DNA from: JAVKDP01 sp040222185
Lineage (GTDB): Bacteria > Bacteroidota > Rhodothermia > Balneolales > Balneolaceae
Length of the DNA stretch: 64,000 nt
Assembly (NCBI GenBank): GCA_040222185.1
Contig: JAVKDP010000026.1
Coordinates: 62,001-126,000 of the forward strand
Direction: 5' to 3'
The notes under the pieces were generated by a model, which saw only the letters and a list, made by a program, of their open reading frames with translations, was not told the DNA's origin and did not search any database. Positions 7,376-16,078 of the stretch are shown here, piece by piece. A program made the translations under genes and the position numbers. Positions within the stretch are counted from its first letter, which is position 1. Every line of letters starts with the position of its first letter.

Positions 7376-9979
7376 ATGAAAAAACTGATACTACTTTGTG
7401 TCTGTGCTTTCCTCGTTGCGCCTATAAATAGTATGGCCCAAAAGAAAGGCAAAGAAGATGAAGAACAAAAAACGGATAAGTTTACGGAGCTTACCACGGA
7501 TGCAGAAAAAGTGGAAGGCTTTTTTGATCTTTATCGCAAAGATGGAAAGCTATACCTGGCTATTACCGAGGATGATCTGAACAAAGATTTCCTCATGAAT
7601 TTTGAAATATCTCAAGGGATAGGTTCATCCGGACTCTTCGGCGGAACCATGTTAAATATTTTTGAAGGATTATTGGTTTCTCTTGAAAAGCATGAAGGGA
7701 AAATATTCCTGGTAAAAAAACCACACCGATATTCAGCTGAAGAAGGGACTCCTGCTGCACTTGCTGTTGAACTGACTTTCGGAAACTCGGTGATGCAAAC
7801 TGCAAAAGTAGAAGCTACCAGCGAAGATGGAGTAATGCTTATTGATGTGTATTCATGGTTTATTTCGGATATGTCTCGGGTAGGTAACCGCGTTAAACGA
7901 GCTGTTTCATCACGCCCCGGGCAGCCAGGAAGAGCTTCTCTTGATAAAGGAAAGAGTTACGTTAGTACAGTAAAGTCGTTCCCGATGAATACAAATATCG
8001 AGGTGAACCTGACCTTCAATAACCAGGAACAGGGAGCTCCAAGAACTGTACCTGATCCGAGATACATTCCTGTTGGAGTTCACTATAGCTTGGTACAGTT
8101 ACCGGAAGTTCCGATGAAACCAAGAATGGCAGATGACCGAACCGGGTATTTCATGACGGTTCACAAAGATTTTACGGATGATGAGGAAGAATTTTTCCGC
8201 CGTTATATAAACAAGTGGAGATTAGAATGTGATGGCCCGGCAGGTGCTGACGGACTTTGTACTCCTAAAAAGCCAATCACTTATTACATAGACCATACGG
8301 TACCCGAAGAGTACCGCCAGATTATGATGGATGGGATTCTTGAATTCAACCGCGCTTTTGAAGCAGCAGGATTCAGAAACGGTATTGAAGCTAAGATGCT
8401 GCCAGAAGATGCAGATCCTGAAGATATCAGGTATGCAACCATGCGTTGGAATGTATCTGATCAGTCAGGATATGGTGCTATCGGGCCATCTGTAGTTGAT
8501 CCGCGAACCGGGGAGATTTTAGATGCCGATATCCTGTATGAAGCAAATATGGTTCAGGGATGGAAGAACTTCTATAGAACAAATGTAAGCCCAACTACTG
8601 CTATAAATGAAATGTTCGAGCTTTCTGCAGAGGAAGAAGAGGCATTGAGAAATGGTGGAGAAATGGCTTCTCTTGCTGATGAAATTTCATCACAGGGAAC
8701 ATTACTCAGAACAGCATTAATCGCTTCAGGAGAAATTGGAGCGGGTGATCCTGTGCCGGATTCTTATGTTATGGAAGCTATGAAGAGAGTTACCATGCAC
8801 GAACTTGGTCATACTCTCGGTTTACGCCACAACTTCAGGTCTTCTGCAGATACTCCTTTCGATAAACTGCATGACAAAGCTTATACAAGGGAAAATGGTT
8901 TAGCCAGTTCTGTTATGGAATACCCGGGTATTAACATTTCACCAAATGGAAACCAGGGATATTACTATTCACCATCAGTAGGTTCTTATGATCTTTGGGT
9001 AATTTCTTATGGTTATACGCCAAGCGATCGGAGGGCAGAAGAAATCGCTCGCCAGGCTGCAGCTCCTGGACATGCATATGGTCCGGACGAAGATGCACGT
9101 GGTTTTGGTGCATTAGATCCTGATGTAAGTGTGTATGATCTGAGTAGTGATCCACTCGCATGGGGTAAGGAACGAACTGCTTTGATCAAAGAGATATGGA
9201 AAGATCTTCCTGAGCATGTTCTAACTGATAATATGCCATACTTTGAAGTAACGGATGCATTCAGAACTTTAGGAAATCAGTATGCCAGGGCAGCGTCAAC
9301 AGGTGTGAAGTATATTGGTGGGCAATACCAGTACAGAGATCATAAAGGAGACCCGAACGAGCGTGGGCCTTTTGTAAACGTGGATAAAGCCCGTCAGGAA
9401 GAAGCATTACAATTCCTTATTGATGATGTGTTCTCAGAAAATGCATTTGAGCTTTCACCAGAAGTATATCAAATGTTTGGTGCCAACAGGTGGAGCCATT
9501 GGGGCGTTAATAATACCGTAAATGGACGGATTGATTTCCCTCTTCACCAGGTTCTGCTATCTATTCAATCTTCATTACTTGCCCAGATAACAAGTCCACA
9601 GAAGTTCGCCAGAATTCGAGATGCGGAAGTTAAGTTTGGTGCCGAAAATGTGATGACTATTCCTGAGTTGATGCAAGGGATTACCGAAGCAGTTTGGGGC
9701 GAAGTATGGACGGCTCCCGGAACTAACGTAGAAAGTAACAGGCGAGACTTGCAACGTGCCTATATCGACAGAATGGGAATGCTGGTTACCGATGCTCCTG
9801 GTAGTACTCCGGCTGACGCAAGATCTGTTGCACGATTACAACTAACGGATTTGAAATCCAGAATCGACCGCAGGTTAAGCCCTCCGTATAGCTTCGATGC
9901 TTATACAGAAGCCCACTTGCGTGAAGTTCAAACGCGCATCGAGAAAATACTCGAGGCACATTTAAGCCTGGAAAACTAA
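7376..9979 (+). CDS. Secreted zinc-dependent metalloprotease (DUF5117/DUF5118 type)
   Basis: This 867-residue protein has a signal peptide (MKKLILLCVCAFLVAPINSMAQ) and a lysine- and glutamate-rich linker. The N-terminal region reads like DUF5118/DUF5117 (GFFDLYRKDGKLYLAITEDD), followed by a catalytic domain with the metzincin-type motif HELGHTLGLRH at residues 475-485. The C-terminal region is helical (LTDLKSRIDRRL). Such large proteases are widespread in Bacteroidota and Rhodothermota, and physiological substrates are unknown. No C-terminal T9SS sorting domain is evident. A second member begins at 63746. It ends before a strong bidirectional terminator. Confidence 0.9.
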   Translation: MKKLILLCVCAFLVAPINSMAQKKGKEDEEQKTDKFTELTTDAEKVEGFFDLYRKDGKLYLAITEDDLNKDFLMNFEISQGIGSSGLFGGTMLNIFEGLLVSLEKHEGKIFLVKKPHRYSAEEGTPAALAVELTFGNSVMQTAKVEATSEDGVMLIDVYSWFISDMSRVGNRVKRAVSSRPGQPGRASLDKGKSYVSTVKSFPMNTNIEVNLTFNNQEQGAPRTVPDPRYIPVGVHYSLVQLPEVPMKPRMADDRTGYFMTVHKDFTDDEEEFFRRYINKWRLECDGPAGADGLCTPKKPITYYIDHTVPEEYRQIMMDGILEFNRAFEAAGFRNGIEAKMLPEDADPEDIRYATMRWNVSDQSGYGAIGPSVVDPRTGEILDADILYEANMVQGWKNFYRTNVSPTTAINEMFELSAEEEEALRNGGEMASLADEISSQGTLLRTALIASGEIGAGDPVPDSYVMEAMKRVTMHELGHTLGLRHNFRSSADTPFDKLHDKAYTRENGLASSVMEYPGINISPNGNQGYYYSPSVGSYDLWVISYGYTPSDRRAEEIARQAAAPGHAYGPDEDARGFGALDPDVSVYDLSSDPLAWGKERTALIKEIWKDLPEHVLTDNMPYFEVTDAFRTLGNQYARAASTGVKYIGGQYQYRDHKGDPNERGPFVNVDKARQEEALQFLIDDVFSENAFELSPEVYQMFGANRWSHWGVNNTVNGRIDFPLHQVLLSIQSSLLAQITSPQKFARIRDAEVKFGAENVMTIPELMQGITEAVWGEVWTAPGTNVESNRRDLQRAYIDRMGMLVTDAPGSTPADARSVARLQLTDLKSRIDRRLSPPYSFDAYTEAHLREVQTRIEKILEAHLSLEN

Positions 9980-10002
9980 GTATAAACGCAAAGTAATTGC
10001 AT

Positions 10003-10040
10003 AAAAAAAGCCTTCCTGCTTAAAACAGGAAGGCTTTTTT
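10003..10040. terminator. Bidirectional rho-independent terminator
   Basis: AAAAAAGCCTTCCTG and CAGGAAGGCTTTTTT form a long perfect stem around a 6-base loop, with A-run and T-run on either side. It separates the convergent metalloprotease and ahcY genes and can act on both strands. Confidence 0.9.
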
Positions 10041-10064
10041 GTGTCTGCTGGTTAGTATAGCAGA

Positions 10065-11372
10065 TTAATATCTGTATTCATCAGATTTGTATGGGCCGGT
10101 AATTGGAACACCAATATATTCAGCCTGCTCTTCAGAAAGAGTTTCCAGTTCCACACCAATTTTAGAAAGGTGCAGACGTGCCACTTTTTCATCCAATGAC
10201 TTAGGAAGAACGTGAACACCTGGCTCAAATTCTTCTGGTCGGTTCCAGAGTGCGATTTGAGCTAAAGTCTGATTAGTAAAACTATTACTCATCACAAATG
10301 AAGGATGACCCGTTGCATTTCCAAGATTCATCAGGCGTCCTTGAGATAGAAGAACGATTTGTTTACCTGATTTCATGGTAAAGATATCAACTTGAGGTTT
10401 GATGTTTTCTTCCTGTGAGTTTTCTTTCAACCAGGCCACATCAATTTCATTATCAAAGTGACCGATGTTTCCAACAATTACTTTGTCTTTAAGGCTTTCA
10501 AAGTGATGCCCCTGAAGGATATCCTTGTTCCCGGTTGCAGTAACAATAATGTCAGCTCTTGGAGCAGCATTATCCATCTTTTTAACTTCAAAGCCGTCCA
10601 TTGCAGCTTGTAACGCACAGATTGGATCGATTTCAGTAACAATTACTCTGGCTCCGGCGCCTCTTAATGACGCAGCAGTTCCTTTACCAACATCTCCGTA
10701 ACCTGCTACAACAGCAACTTTACCAGCCATCATAACATCTGTAGCTCTTCGTATAGCATCAACAGCAGACTCTTTACAGCCGTATTTGTTATCAAATTTT
10801 GATTTGGTAACAGAGTCATTAACATTGATCGCAGGAAGAGTTAAGGTGCCGTTTCTTTCTCGCTCAATAAGGCGAAGCACACCTGTAGTAGTTTCTTCTG
10901 AAATACCATTGATTCCGTCAACAAGCTCAGGGTACTTATCCAGTACCATGTTGGTAAGGTCTCCACCATCATCAAGAATCATGTTCAGTGGTTGTCCATC
11001 AGGGAAGAAAAGAGTTTGTTCGATACACCAATCAAATTCTTCTTCATTCATTCCTTTCCATGCATATACAGGGATACCTGCAGCAGCTATTGCAGAAGCG
11101 GCATGATCCTGAGTGGAATAGATATTACAAGAAGACCAGGTTACATCAGCTCCCAGGTCAACTAGAGTTTCAATGAGTACAGCGGTTTGGATAGTCATGT
11201 GAAGGCAACCAGCAATACGAGCACCTTTTAGAGGTTGCTCAGCTTTGTATTCTTCACGGATAGCCATTAAACCAGGCATTTCAGCCTCAGCTAATTCAAT
11301 TTCCTGGCGGCCAAATCGTGCCAGGCCAATATCTTTAACTTTGTACGCTAACTTTTCTTCTACTTGTGGCAT
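10065..11372 (-). CDS. ahcY: S-adenosylhomocysteine hydrolase
   Basis: The 435-residue protein hydrolyses S-adenosylhomocysteine to adenosine and homocysteine in the activated methyl cycle and uses tightly bound NAD. Visible motifs: the N-terminal substrate region (GCLHMTIQTAVLIETL, TWSSCNIYSTQDHAA), the lysine/aspartate region INVNDSVTKSKFDNKYG, the NAD-binding GxGxxG (VVAGYGDVGKGTAASLRGAG), GNIGHFDNEID, and the C-terminal GPYKSDEYRY. The length matches the bacterial family. It starts 17 bases after the stop of the TlpA-like lipoprotein gene and may be co-transcribed with it. Confidence 0.98.
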   Translation of the reverse strand: MPQVEEKLAYKVKDIGLARFGRQEIELAEAEMPGLMAIREEYKAEQPLKGARIAGCLHMTIQTAVLIETLVDLGADVTWSSCNIYSTQDHAASAIAAAGIPVYAWKGMNEEEFDWCIEQTLFFPDGQPLNMILDDGGDLTNMVLDKYPELVDGINGISEETTTGVLRLIERERNGTLTLPAINVNDSVTKSKFDNKYGCKESAVDAIRRATDVMMAGKVAVVAGYGDVGKGTAASLRGAGARVIVTEIDPICALQAAMDGFEVKKMDNAAPRADIIVTATGNKDILQGHHFESLKDKVIVGNIGHFDNEIDVAWLKENSQEENIKPQVDIFTMKSGKQIVLLSQGRLMNLGNATGHPSFVMSNSFTNQTLAQIALWNRPEEFEPGVHVLPKSLDEKVARLHLSKIGVELETLSEEQAEYIGVPITGPYKSDEYRY

Positions 11373-11389
11373 ATTTATGTCGTTATATT

Positions 11390-11935
11390 CTATGATTCTT
11401 TATTGTCTTCTATAATCGTTTTGGCCTTCAGGTAATCACCTTCGGTACCGGCTGATCCAAGCTCTGCTTTAATCAGGAACCCATCAGGGTCGATAAACAC
11501 CTTGAAAGGTATACCTAGTGAAATCACTTCGGCCCCAACATCATTTACATCTAAAGAGAATGTAAAGTCGTATCCATTCTCGGTTACAAATTCAGCTACA
11601 TCTTCTCGTTCATCTGCCGTTAAGGTGTTTACAGCAAGTACGGCAAAATCATTCCCATATTCGTTTTTTAGAGAGTCCATAGCCGGGAATACCTGGAGAC
11701 ATGGTCCACACCACGTTTCCCAGAAATCAATTAGAACCACCTTTCCGGCGAAATCGGATAAATAAACTTCGCCGCCGTCCATATCCTGGAATGCAGCTCG
11801 CTTGAGTACGGCTTCAATTCGTGCTTCTTCTTCGCTTAATTCTCTTGGGTTTGTTTGGTTACTCTGCTTTTGTGCGCATGAAAGTGTTATCGAGACTACA
11901 ATCAGGGCGAGTAATAATGTTAATGGTCTTTTCAT
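11390..11935 (-). CDS. TlpA/ResA-like thioredoxin lipoprotein
   Basis: With the start at 11935 (MKRPLTLLLALIVVSITLSC) the protein is 181 residues and has a lipobox placing the lipid-modified cysteine at residue 20; an upstream start would add ten unlikely residues. The thioredoxin fold carries WCGPC (FWETWCGPCLQVFP) and the cis-proline segment SLGIPFKVFIDPDG. TlpA/ResA-like proteins reduce or rearrange disulfides outside the cytoplasmic membrane, often for cytochrome c maturation. The specific partner is unknown. A TATCTTTG promoter element lies upstream. Confidence 0.88.
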   Translation of the reverse strand: MKRPLTLLLALIVVSITLSCAQKQSNQTNPRELSEEEARIEAVLKRAAFQDMDGGEVYLSDFAGKVVLIDFWETWCGPCLQVFPAMDSLKNEYGNDFAVLAVNTLTADEREDVAEFVTENGYDFTFSLDVNDVGAEVISLGIPFKVFIDPDGFLIKAELGSAGTEGDYLKAKTIIEDNKES

Positions 11936-11962
11936 GGAGTAAATAATGATTTTTTGCGGTCT

Positions 11963-11970
11963 CAAAGATA
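11963..11970 (-). promoter_or_regulatory. -7 element of the TlpA-ahcY transcript
   Basis: On the minus strand TATCTTTG matches TAnnTTTG and lies 27 bases upstream of the TlpA start codon. No convincing -33 TTG was found at the usual distance. Confidence 0.45.
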
Positions 11971-12010
11971 CGAGATACTTCCGATAAAAGTATAATTGGC
12001 AAAAACTAAT

Positions 12011-13306
12011 ATGATGATAGACGAACGGAGATCAAATATCATAGCGCATTTTTTCCATATCTATCTTATCTTTGCCGGTTTAACATCTACGGAGAAAATT
12101 ATCACACACGATTATATAGTTATTGGTGCCGGAATTGTAGGACTTTCAACGGCGTATAAGCTGTCGTTATCATTTCCGGATGCAAGGATCTTGGTCCTTG
12201 AGAAAGAAGATAGGGTAGCAGCTCATCAAACAGGTAAGAACTCAGGTGTTATTCACTCAGGAATCTACTATAAACCAGGTAGCTACAAGGCATTAAATTG
12301 CAGGGATGGACGTCATCAACTGGTTGATTTTTGCAAAAAGCATGGAATCGAAATAGATATTTGTGGAAAAGTAATTGTTGCCACAGAAGAGGTAGAATTG
12401 CCACGACTGGATGCTATTTATGAAAGAGGGTTGCAAAATGAGATTGAGGGAATTGCCAAGATAGGAGCTGATGAGCTTGCGGAGATTGAACCTTATGTAA
12501 AAGGGATTGCAGCAATTAATGTTCCCTGTGCTGGTATCGTAGATTATTCCGGAATGTGTGAAAAGTTCAGGGAGCTAATCGAAGCTGGAAATGGAAAAGT
12601 AGAATTCTCTCAAAAAGTGATTAAGATTAGAGAGGAGGGAGGAGAAATAGAGGTAAAAACCCAGAAAAGCAGCTTTAGATCCCGTTTTCTAATTAATTGT
12701 GCTGGTTTGTATTGTGATCATGTTGCAAAATCAGCAGGTGTACATTCGCCAATCAAGATCGTTCCTTTTAAAGGGGAGTATTACGAGCTGGAGCCAGAAG
12801 CTGAGTACCTTGTAAATCATTTAATCTATCCCTTGCCTAATCCTGAGTTCCCCTTCTTAGGAGTTCATTTTACAAGGATGGCTTTAGGAGGAATAGAGTG
12901 TGGACCAAATGCAGTATTTGTGTTTAAGAGAGAAGGATATGAAAAAATGGCTTTCGATTTAAAAGAGTCAATAGAATCGTTGACATTTCCTGGCTTTTGG
13001 AAAATGGCTTCAAAGCATTGGAAAATGGGCATGGAAGAGTATAAGCGTTCTTTTTCCAAAACTGCTTTTGTTAAAGGGCTACAAAAGCTTATCCCTGATT
13101 TAAGAGAGGAACATGTGAAAGAAGCACCAGCAGGAGTACGAGCAATGGCTCTTCAACCTAACGGTGAAATCCTGGACGATTTTCACTTTGAGGTTTCAGG
13201 AAACCAAATCCATATTTTGAATGCACCAAGCCCGGCAGCTACAGCCTGCCTCGCTATTGGGGATGAAGTTGTGAAAAAGGTTAAAGCTGAATTTCAGCTA
13301 TCATAG
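12011..13306 (+). CDS. lhgO: L-2-hydroxyglutarate oxidase
   Basis: This FAD-dependent DAO-type oxidoreductase shows an N-terminal GxGxxG (IVIGAGIVGLSTAYKL), the LhgO signature GKNSGVIHSGIYYKPGSYKA, and a C-terminal FAD segment (NAPSPAATACLAIGDEV). It oxidises L-2-hydroxyglutarate to 2-oxoglutarate and passes electrons to the quinone pool. The start given is the first ATG. It leaves about 33 extra residues before the fold, and a TATCTTTG promoter element sits inside that extension at 12067-12074. A better start may be ATT at 12098 or ATC at 12101, preceded by GGAG at 12091-12094. The 3' end overlaps the convergent stress-protein gene by six bases. Confidence 0.92.
   Translation: MMIDERRSNIIAHFFHIYLIFAGLTSTEKIITHDYIVIGAGIVGLSTAYKLSLSFPDARILVLEKEDRVAAHQTGKNSGVIHSGIYYKPGSYKALNCRDGRHQLVDFCKKHGIEIDICGKVIVATEEVELPRLDAIYERGLQNEIEGIAKIGADELAEIEPYVKGIAAINVPCAGIVDYSGMCEKFRELIEAGNGKVEFSQKVIKIREEGGEIEVKTQKSSFRSRFLINCAGLYCDHVAKSAGVHSPIKIVPFKGEYYELEPEAEYLVNHLIYPLPNPEFPFLGVHFTRMALGGIECGPNAVFVFKREGYEKMAFDLKESIESLTFPGFWKMASKHWKMGMEEYKRSFSKTAFVKGLQKLIPDLREEHVKEAPAGVRAMALQPNGEILDDFHFEVSGNQIHILNAPSPAATACLAIGDEVVKKVKAEFQLS
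12067..12074 (+). promoter_or_regulatory. -7 element probably driving lhgO
   Basis: TATCTTTG matches TAnnTTTG exactly and lies 27-34 bases upstream of the conserved start of the LhgO fold. It implies a transcript beginning near 12080, after every ATG in the frame. Confidence 0.45.
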
Positions 13307-14227
13307 CTCCTCAAGGAGAGTGTTCCAAAGCCTGATACTTTTGCCTTTGTTTTTAACAACGGTTAGTGGCACATACTTATCTTCACTTATAAGACCTTCG
13401 GTTGTACTGCCAAGTACAAAAGATGACAACACGTTATGGCCTCTTGAACCAACAACTATCATATCTACATGGTTCGAAAAAGAAAACTGATTTATAAGGT
13501 TTGGTGCCTCATTACCTTTTTTGAGAAGGTAATGCATGGTTAACTCACTCTCGTCTACATCATGTTCTTTTAAGAAAGCAGCATAATCATGCTCAATGCT
13601 TATCTTCATTTCCTCAGCAAACTCATCGTACTTAAGCCCAACTTTTCGATATCCTTGTGGTACTTTATAGATATGTAAACCAAGGATGTTAATATTATCC
13701 CATCTTGACGCTAACGATCGTGCATGGTCAAGGGCTCTAAAGCTATTTGCAGAGAAATCTAAAGGAACAAGAATCGTTCTGATTATATCAGGAATAGAGC
13801 TTGGAATAATAGAAATTGCACACGCAGCATTTCGAACAATCTTTTTCAATAACGATATTTGTGCTTTTTTTGCGCTTCCTCTGCCAAGGACTAATAAATC
13901 ACTATCGTCTTCTCTAATAAAATGCGAGATAGTTTTTAACTTAATCCCACTTTCTACCTTTACGCTAATATTTTTTTGCTTAGTAATATTATCATAGCCC
14001 TGTACTTTTAACAAAATCGCATCTTTAATCGACTCATCAATGGGCGTGATTAGCTGAGGGTACTTTTCTGAAATTTCTTTCGGCATCTCGATATTACTGG
14101 CAACATGAAGAAAAGTAATGGACTCAAAAGATTGAATATCACAAAGGCGATCTACGTATTTACAAACCACATCATCATGATCATCGTTGAGCTCCATGAT
14201 TACAAGTAGTCGTTTCATTGAATACAT
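13301..14227 (-). CDS. Tandem universal stress protein (two Usp domains)
   Basis: The 308-residue protein consists of two UspA folds, residues about 1-145 and 150-295. The second domain retains the ATP-binding signature G-x2-G-x9-G-S (GSRGHNVLSSFVLGS). The first has only a degenerate version (LGRGSAKKAQISLL), so probably one nucleotide site works. Either the ATG at 14227 or the one at 14218 (MKRLLVIMELND) could be used. Usp proteins accumulate under starvation or respiratory stress; no specific partner is evident. It overlaps the lhgO stop. Confidence 0.9.
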   Translation of the reverse strand: MYSMKRLLVIMELNDDHDDVVCKYVDRLCDIQSFESITFLHVASNIEMPKEISEKYPQLITPIDESIKDAILLKVQGYDNITKQKNISVKVESGIKLKTISHFIREDDSDLLVLGRGSAKKAQISLLKKIVRNAACAISIIPSSIPDIIRTILVPLDFSANSFRALDHARSLASRWDNINILGLHIYKVPQGYRKVGLKYDEFAEEMKISIEHDYAAFLKEHDVDESELTMHYLLKKGNEAPNLINQFSFSNHVDMIVVGSRGHNVLSSFVLGSTTEGLISEDKYVPLTVVKNKGKSIRLWNTLLEEL

Positions 14228-14449
14228 AAGAAAAAAGGTAATTGAAATTGGTTGAACATCTGGTAGGAGACACTAATACTAAACACTTTTACATCAAAAT
14301 CTCCACAGGCAATAAGTTACGACTATAATTCGTCCCTTATAAATAAATTAAAAAGGATTTTTTTGGGAAACTAAAGCGGCTCCTTATGGTTAGTTTATCC
14401 TGTAACTTCTACCTTAGACCTTCGTTCAGGTTTATGATTAAATCACAAT

Positions 14450-15025
14450 ATGAGCAATAAATCTGCAAAAGAGGCTTCTGAAGCTGAATTTAAAGTCATT
14501 TACTTTCAGTTATACCCTAACCTGTTTCGGGTTGGAAGCTATATTCTAAAAGATGGTGCGGAAGCCGAAGATGTAGTTCAGGAGGTTTTTTTAACGCTTT
14601 GGGAGAAACGTAACGAGCTTCATAAGATTAATGATTTAAAATCATATGCTATCCGAACGACCCAAAACAGAGCATTTGACAGGTTAAAAGCATCAAAGAA
14701 AGAACAAGAGAGGATACTGGAAATAGAGCCCGATATGGAGTCATATTCTGGTTTCGAATTAAATGAGGTGGATGATTTTAGAGAAACGCTTGAAATTGCA
14801 GTTTCCCGGTTAACCCCAAAATGCAGGCTGGTATTCTCACTTAGCAGGTTCGATGGTCTTTCAAATGATGAGATTTCAGAATATCTGGGTATTTCAAAGC
14901 GAACAGTTGAGACTCAAATCTCAAATGCTTTAAAAGCATTTAGAGGGGAACTAAAGCCGATTTTTGAACAAAGACTATCTCACCTGCATCTGGGTACAAT
15001 ATCTATTCTCTTACTAAGCCTGTAA
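14450..15025 (+). CDS. ECF RNA polymerase sigma factor (FecI-like)
   Basis: The 191-residue protein has sigma region 2 (FRVGSYILKDGAEAEDVVQE, with VFLTLWEKRN) and region 4 (AVSRLTPKCRLVFSLSRFDG, SNDEISEYLGISKRTVETQI). It lacks regions 1 and 3, typical of ECF sigma-70 factors. It is followed by a FecR anti-sigma factor and a TonB receptor with an STN domain, the classical three-part trans-envelope signalling arrangement. The inducing ligand is unknown. Confidence 0.93.
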   Translation: MSNKSAKEASEAEFKVIYFQLYPNLFRVGSYILKDGAEAEDVVQEVFLTLWEKRNELHKINDLKSYAIRTTQNRAFDRLKASKKEQERILEIEPDMESYSGFELNEVDDFRETLEIAVSRLTPKCRLVFSLSRFDGLSNDEISEYLGISKRTVETQISNALKAFRGELKPIFEQRLSHLHLGTISILLLSL

Positions 15026-15092
15026 AAAATAAATTTTCTTTTACGTGTATCTGGTTGAAGTACCGTCTTATAGGTAACTCAACTATACAGGA

Positions 15093-16076
15093 ATGAAAGA
15101 AGATCGATTAATTCAGCTAACTACAAAAGAATGCCTGGAAACTATTACCGGCAAAGAGAAGGATGAGCTTACGGCTATTCTTAAAGAAGAAAGGTATCAA
15201 AAGATCTATTCTGATCTTGTGCAGGAGTGGGAACAGGCAGGAAAATTCCAACTGAAGAACAAAGGTGATGTTGATGCTGCATGGTCTGATTTTCAAACCC
15301 TTGTGCAGGAAAAAAAGCCAAAAAGTAAAATCTATAGCTTCAATCCTTTTTTAAAGGTAGCAGCTGCTATCCTGATCACAGTATCGATAAGTTTAATCTA
15401 TTTCAATTTGTGGAATACGCAGGAATACCAAACTGGTATTGGCGAGACCCTGGAGGTTATACTAGAAGATGAATCCGTTATTCTGCTCAATGAGTCCAGT
15501 ACACTATCTGTTAGTACAGCATTTAACGAAAAAGACAGATCGGTAAAATTTTCAGGAGAGGCGTATTTCGATATCATGCACGATGCAGAAAAACCATTTA
15601 TTATCGAAAGCGGAGTATCAAGAATAGCAGTATTGGGAACTTCTTTTAATGTAGATGCAAGACCTTACGATGAAACTATCCAGGTTGATGTAACAAGCGG
15701 GCGCGTTTCCCTAAGCGAGATTGGAAACGAGGAGAGTCAGATTTTTCTAACCGAAGGAATGAGGGGGATTCTTGATTTAACGAATAAGGAATTAGTATCG
15801 AAGACCTATTCAAATGAAAATTTCCTCTCCTGGAATTCCAAAACCCTGGAATTCAGAGATCTGAAGATGGAAGAAGTAATTGAGGATATCTCCAAGCACT
15901 TCAAAACACAAATCATCATAAATAATGATGCAATTCTCAATTGTAACTTTACTAGTACGTTTAAAGACCCTGCAATTGAAGAGGTTTTGAAAGTTATGAG
16001 CCTGACACTCGATCTGAGTTATGACAAATCCGGAGAGGAATATATTCTTGACGGAGAAGGGTGTACAGAGGGTTAA
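15093..16076 (+). CDS. FecR-family anti-sigma factor
   Basis: The 327-residue protein has a cytoplasmic N-terminal part, one membrane helix around residues 87-105 (FLKVAAAILITVSISLIYFN), and a periplasmic FecR domain (SGEAYFDIMHDAEKPFIIES, VLGTSFNVDARPYDETIQVD). A C-terminal DUF4974 domain follows (LEFRDLKMEEVIEDISKHFK). It should hold the upstream ECF sigma factor and release it when the receptor's STN domain reports ligand. The stop is two bases before the receptor start codon. Confidence 0.93.
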   Translation: MKEDRLIQLTTKECLETITGKEKDELTAILKEERYQKIYSDLVQEWEQAGKFQLKNKGDVDAAWSDFQTLVQEKKPKSKIYSFNPFLKVAAAILITVSISLIYFNLWNTQEYQTGIGETLEVILEDESVILLNESSTLSVSTAFNEKDRSVKFSGEAYFDIMHDAEKPFIIESGVSRIAVLGTSFNVDARPYDETIQVDVTSGRVSLSEIGNEESQIFLTEGMRGILDLTNKELVSKTYSNENFLSWNSKTLEFRDLKMEEVIEDISKHFKTQIIINNDAILNCNFTSTFKDPAIEEVLKVMSLTLDLSYDKSGEEYILDGEGCTEG

Positions 16077-16078
16077 TC

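Noticed and set aside
10065..11372. S-adenosylhomocysteine riboswitch for ahcY
   Set aside because: Only 17 bases separate ahcY from the TlpA gene, and the TlpA leader shows no SAH-riboswitch-like conserved core.
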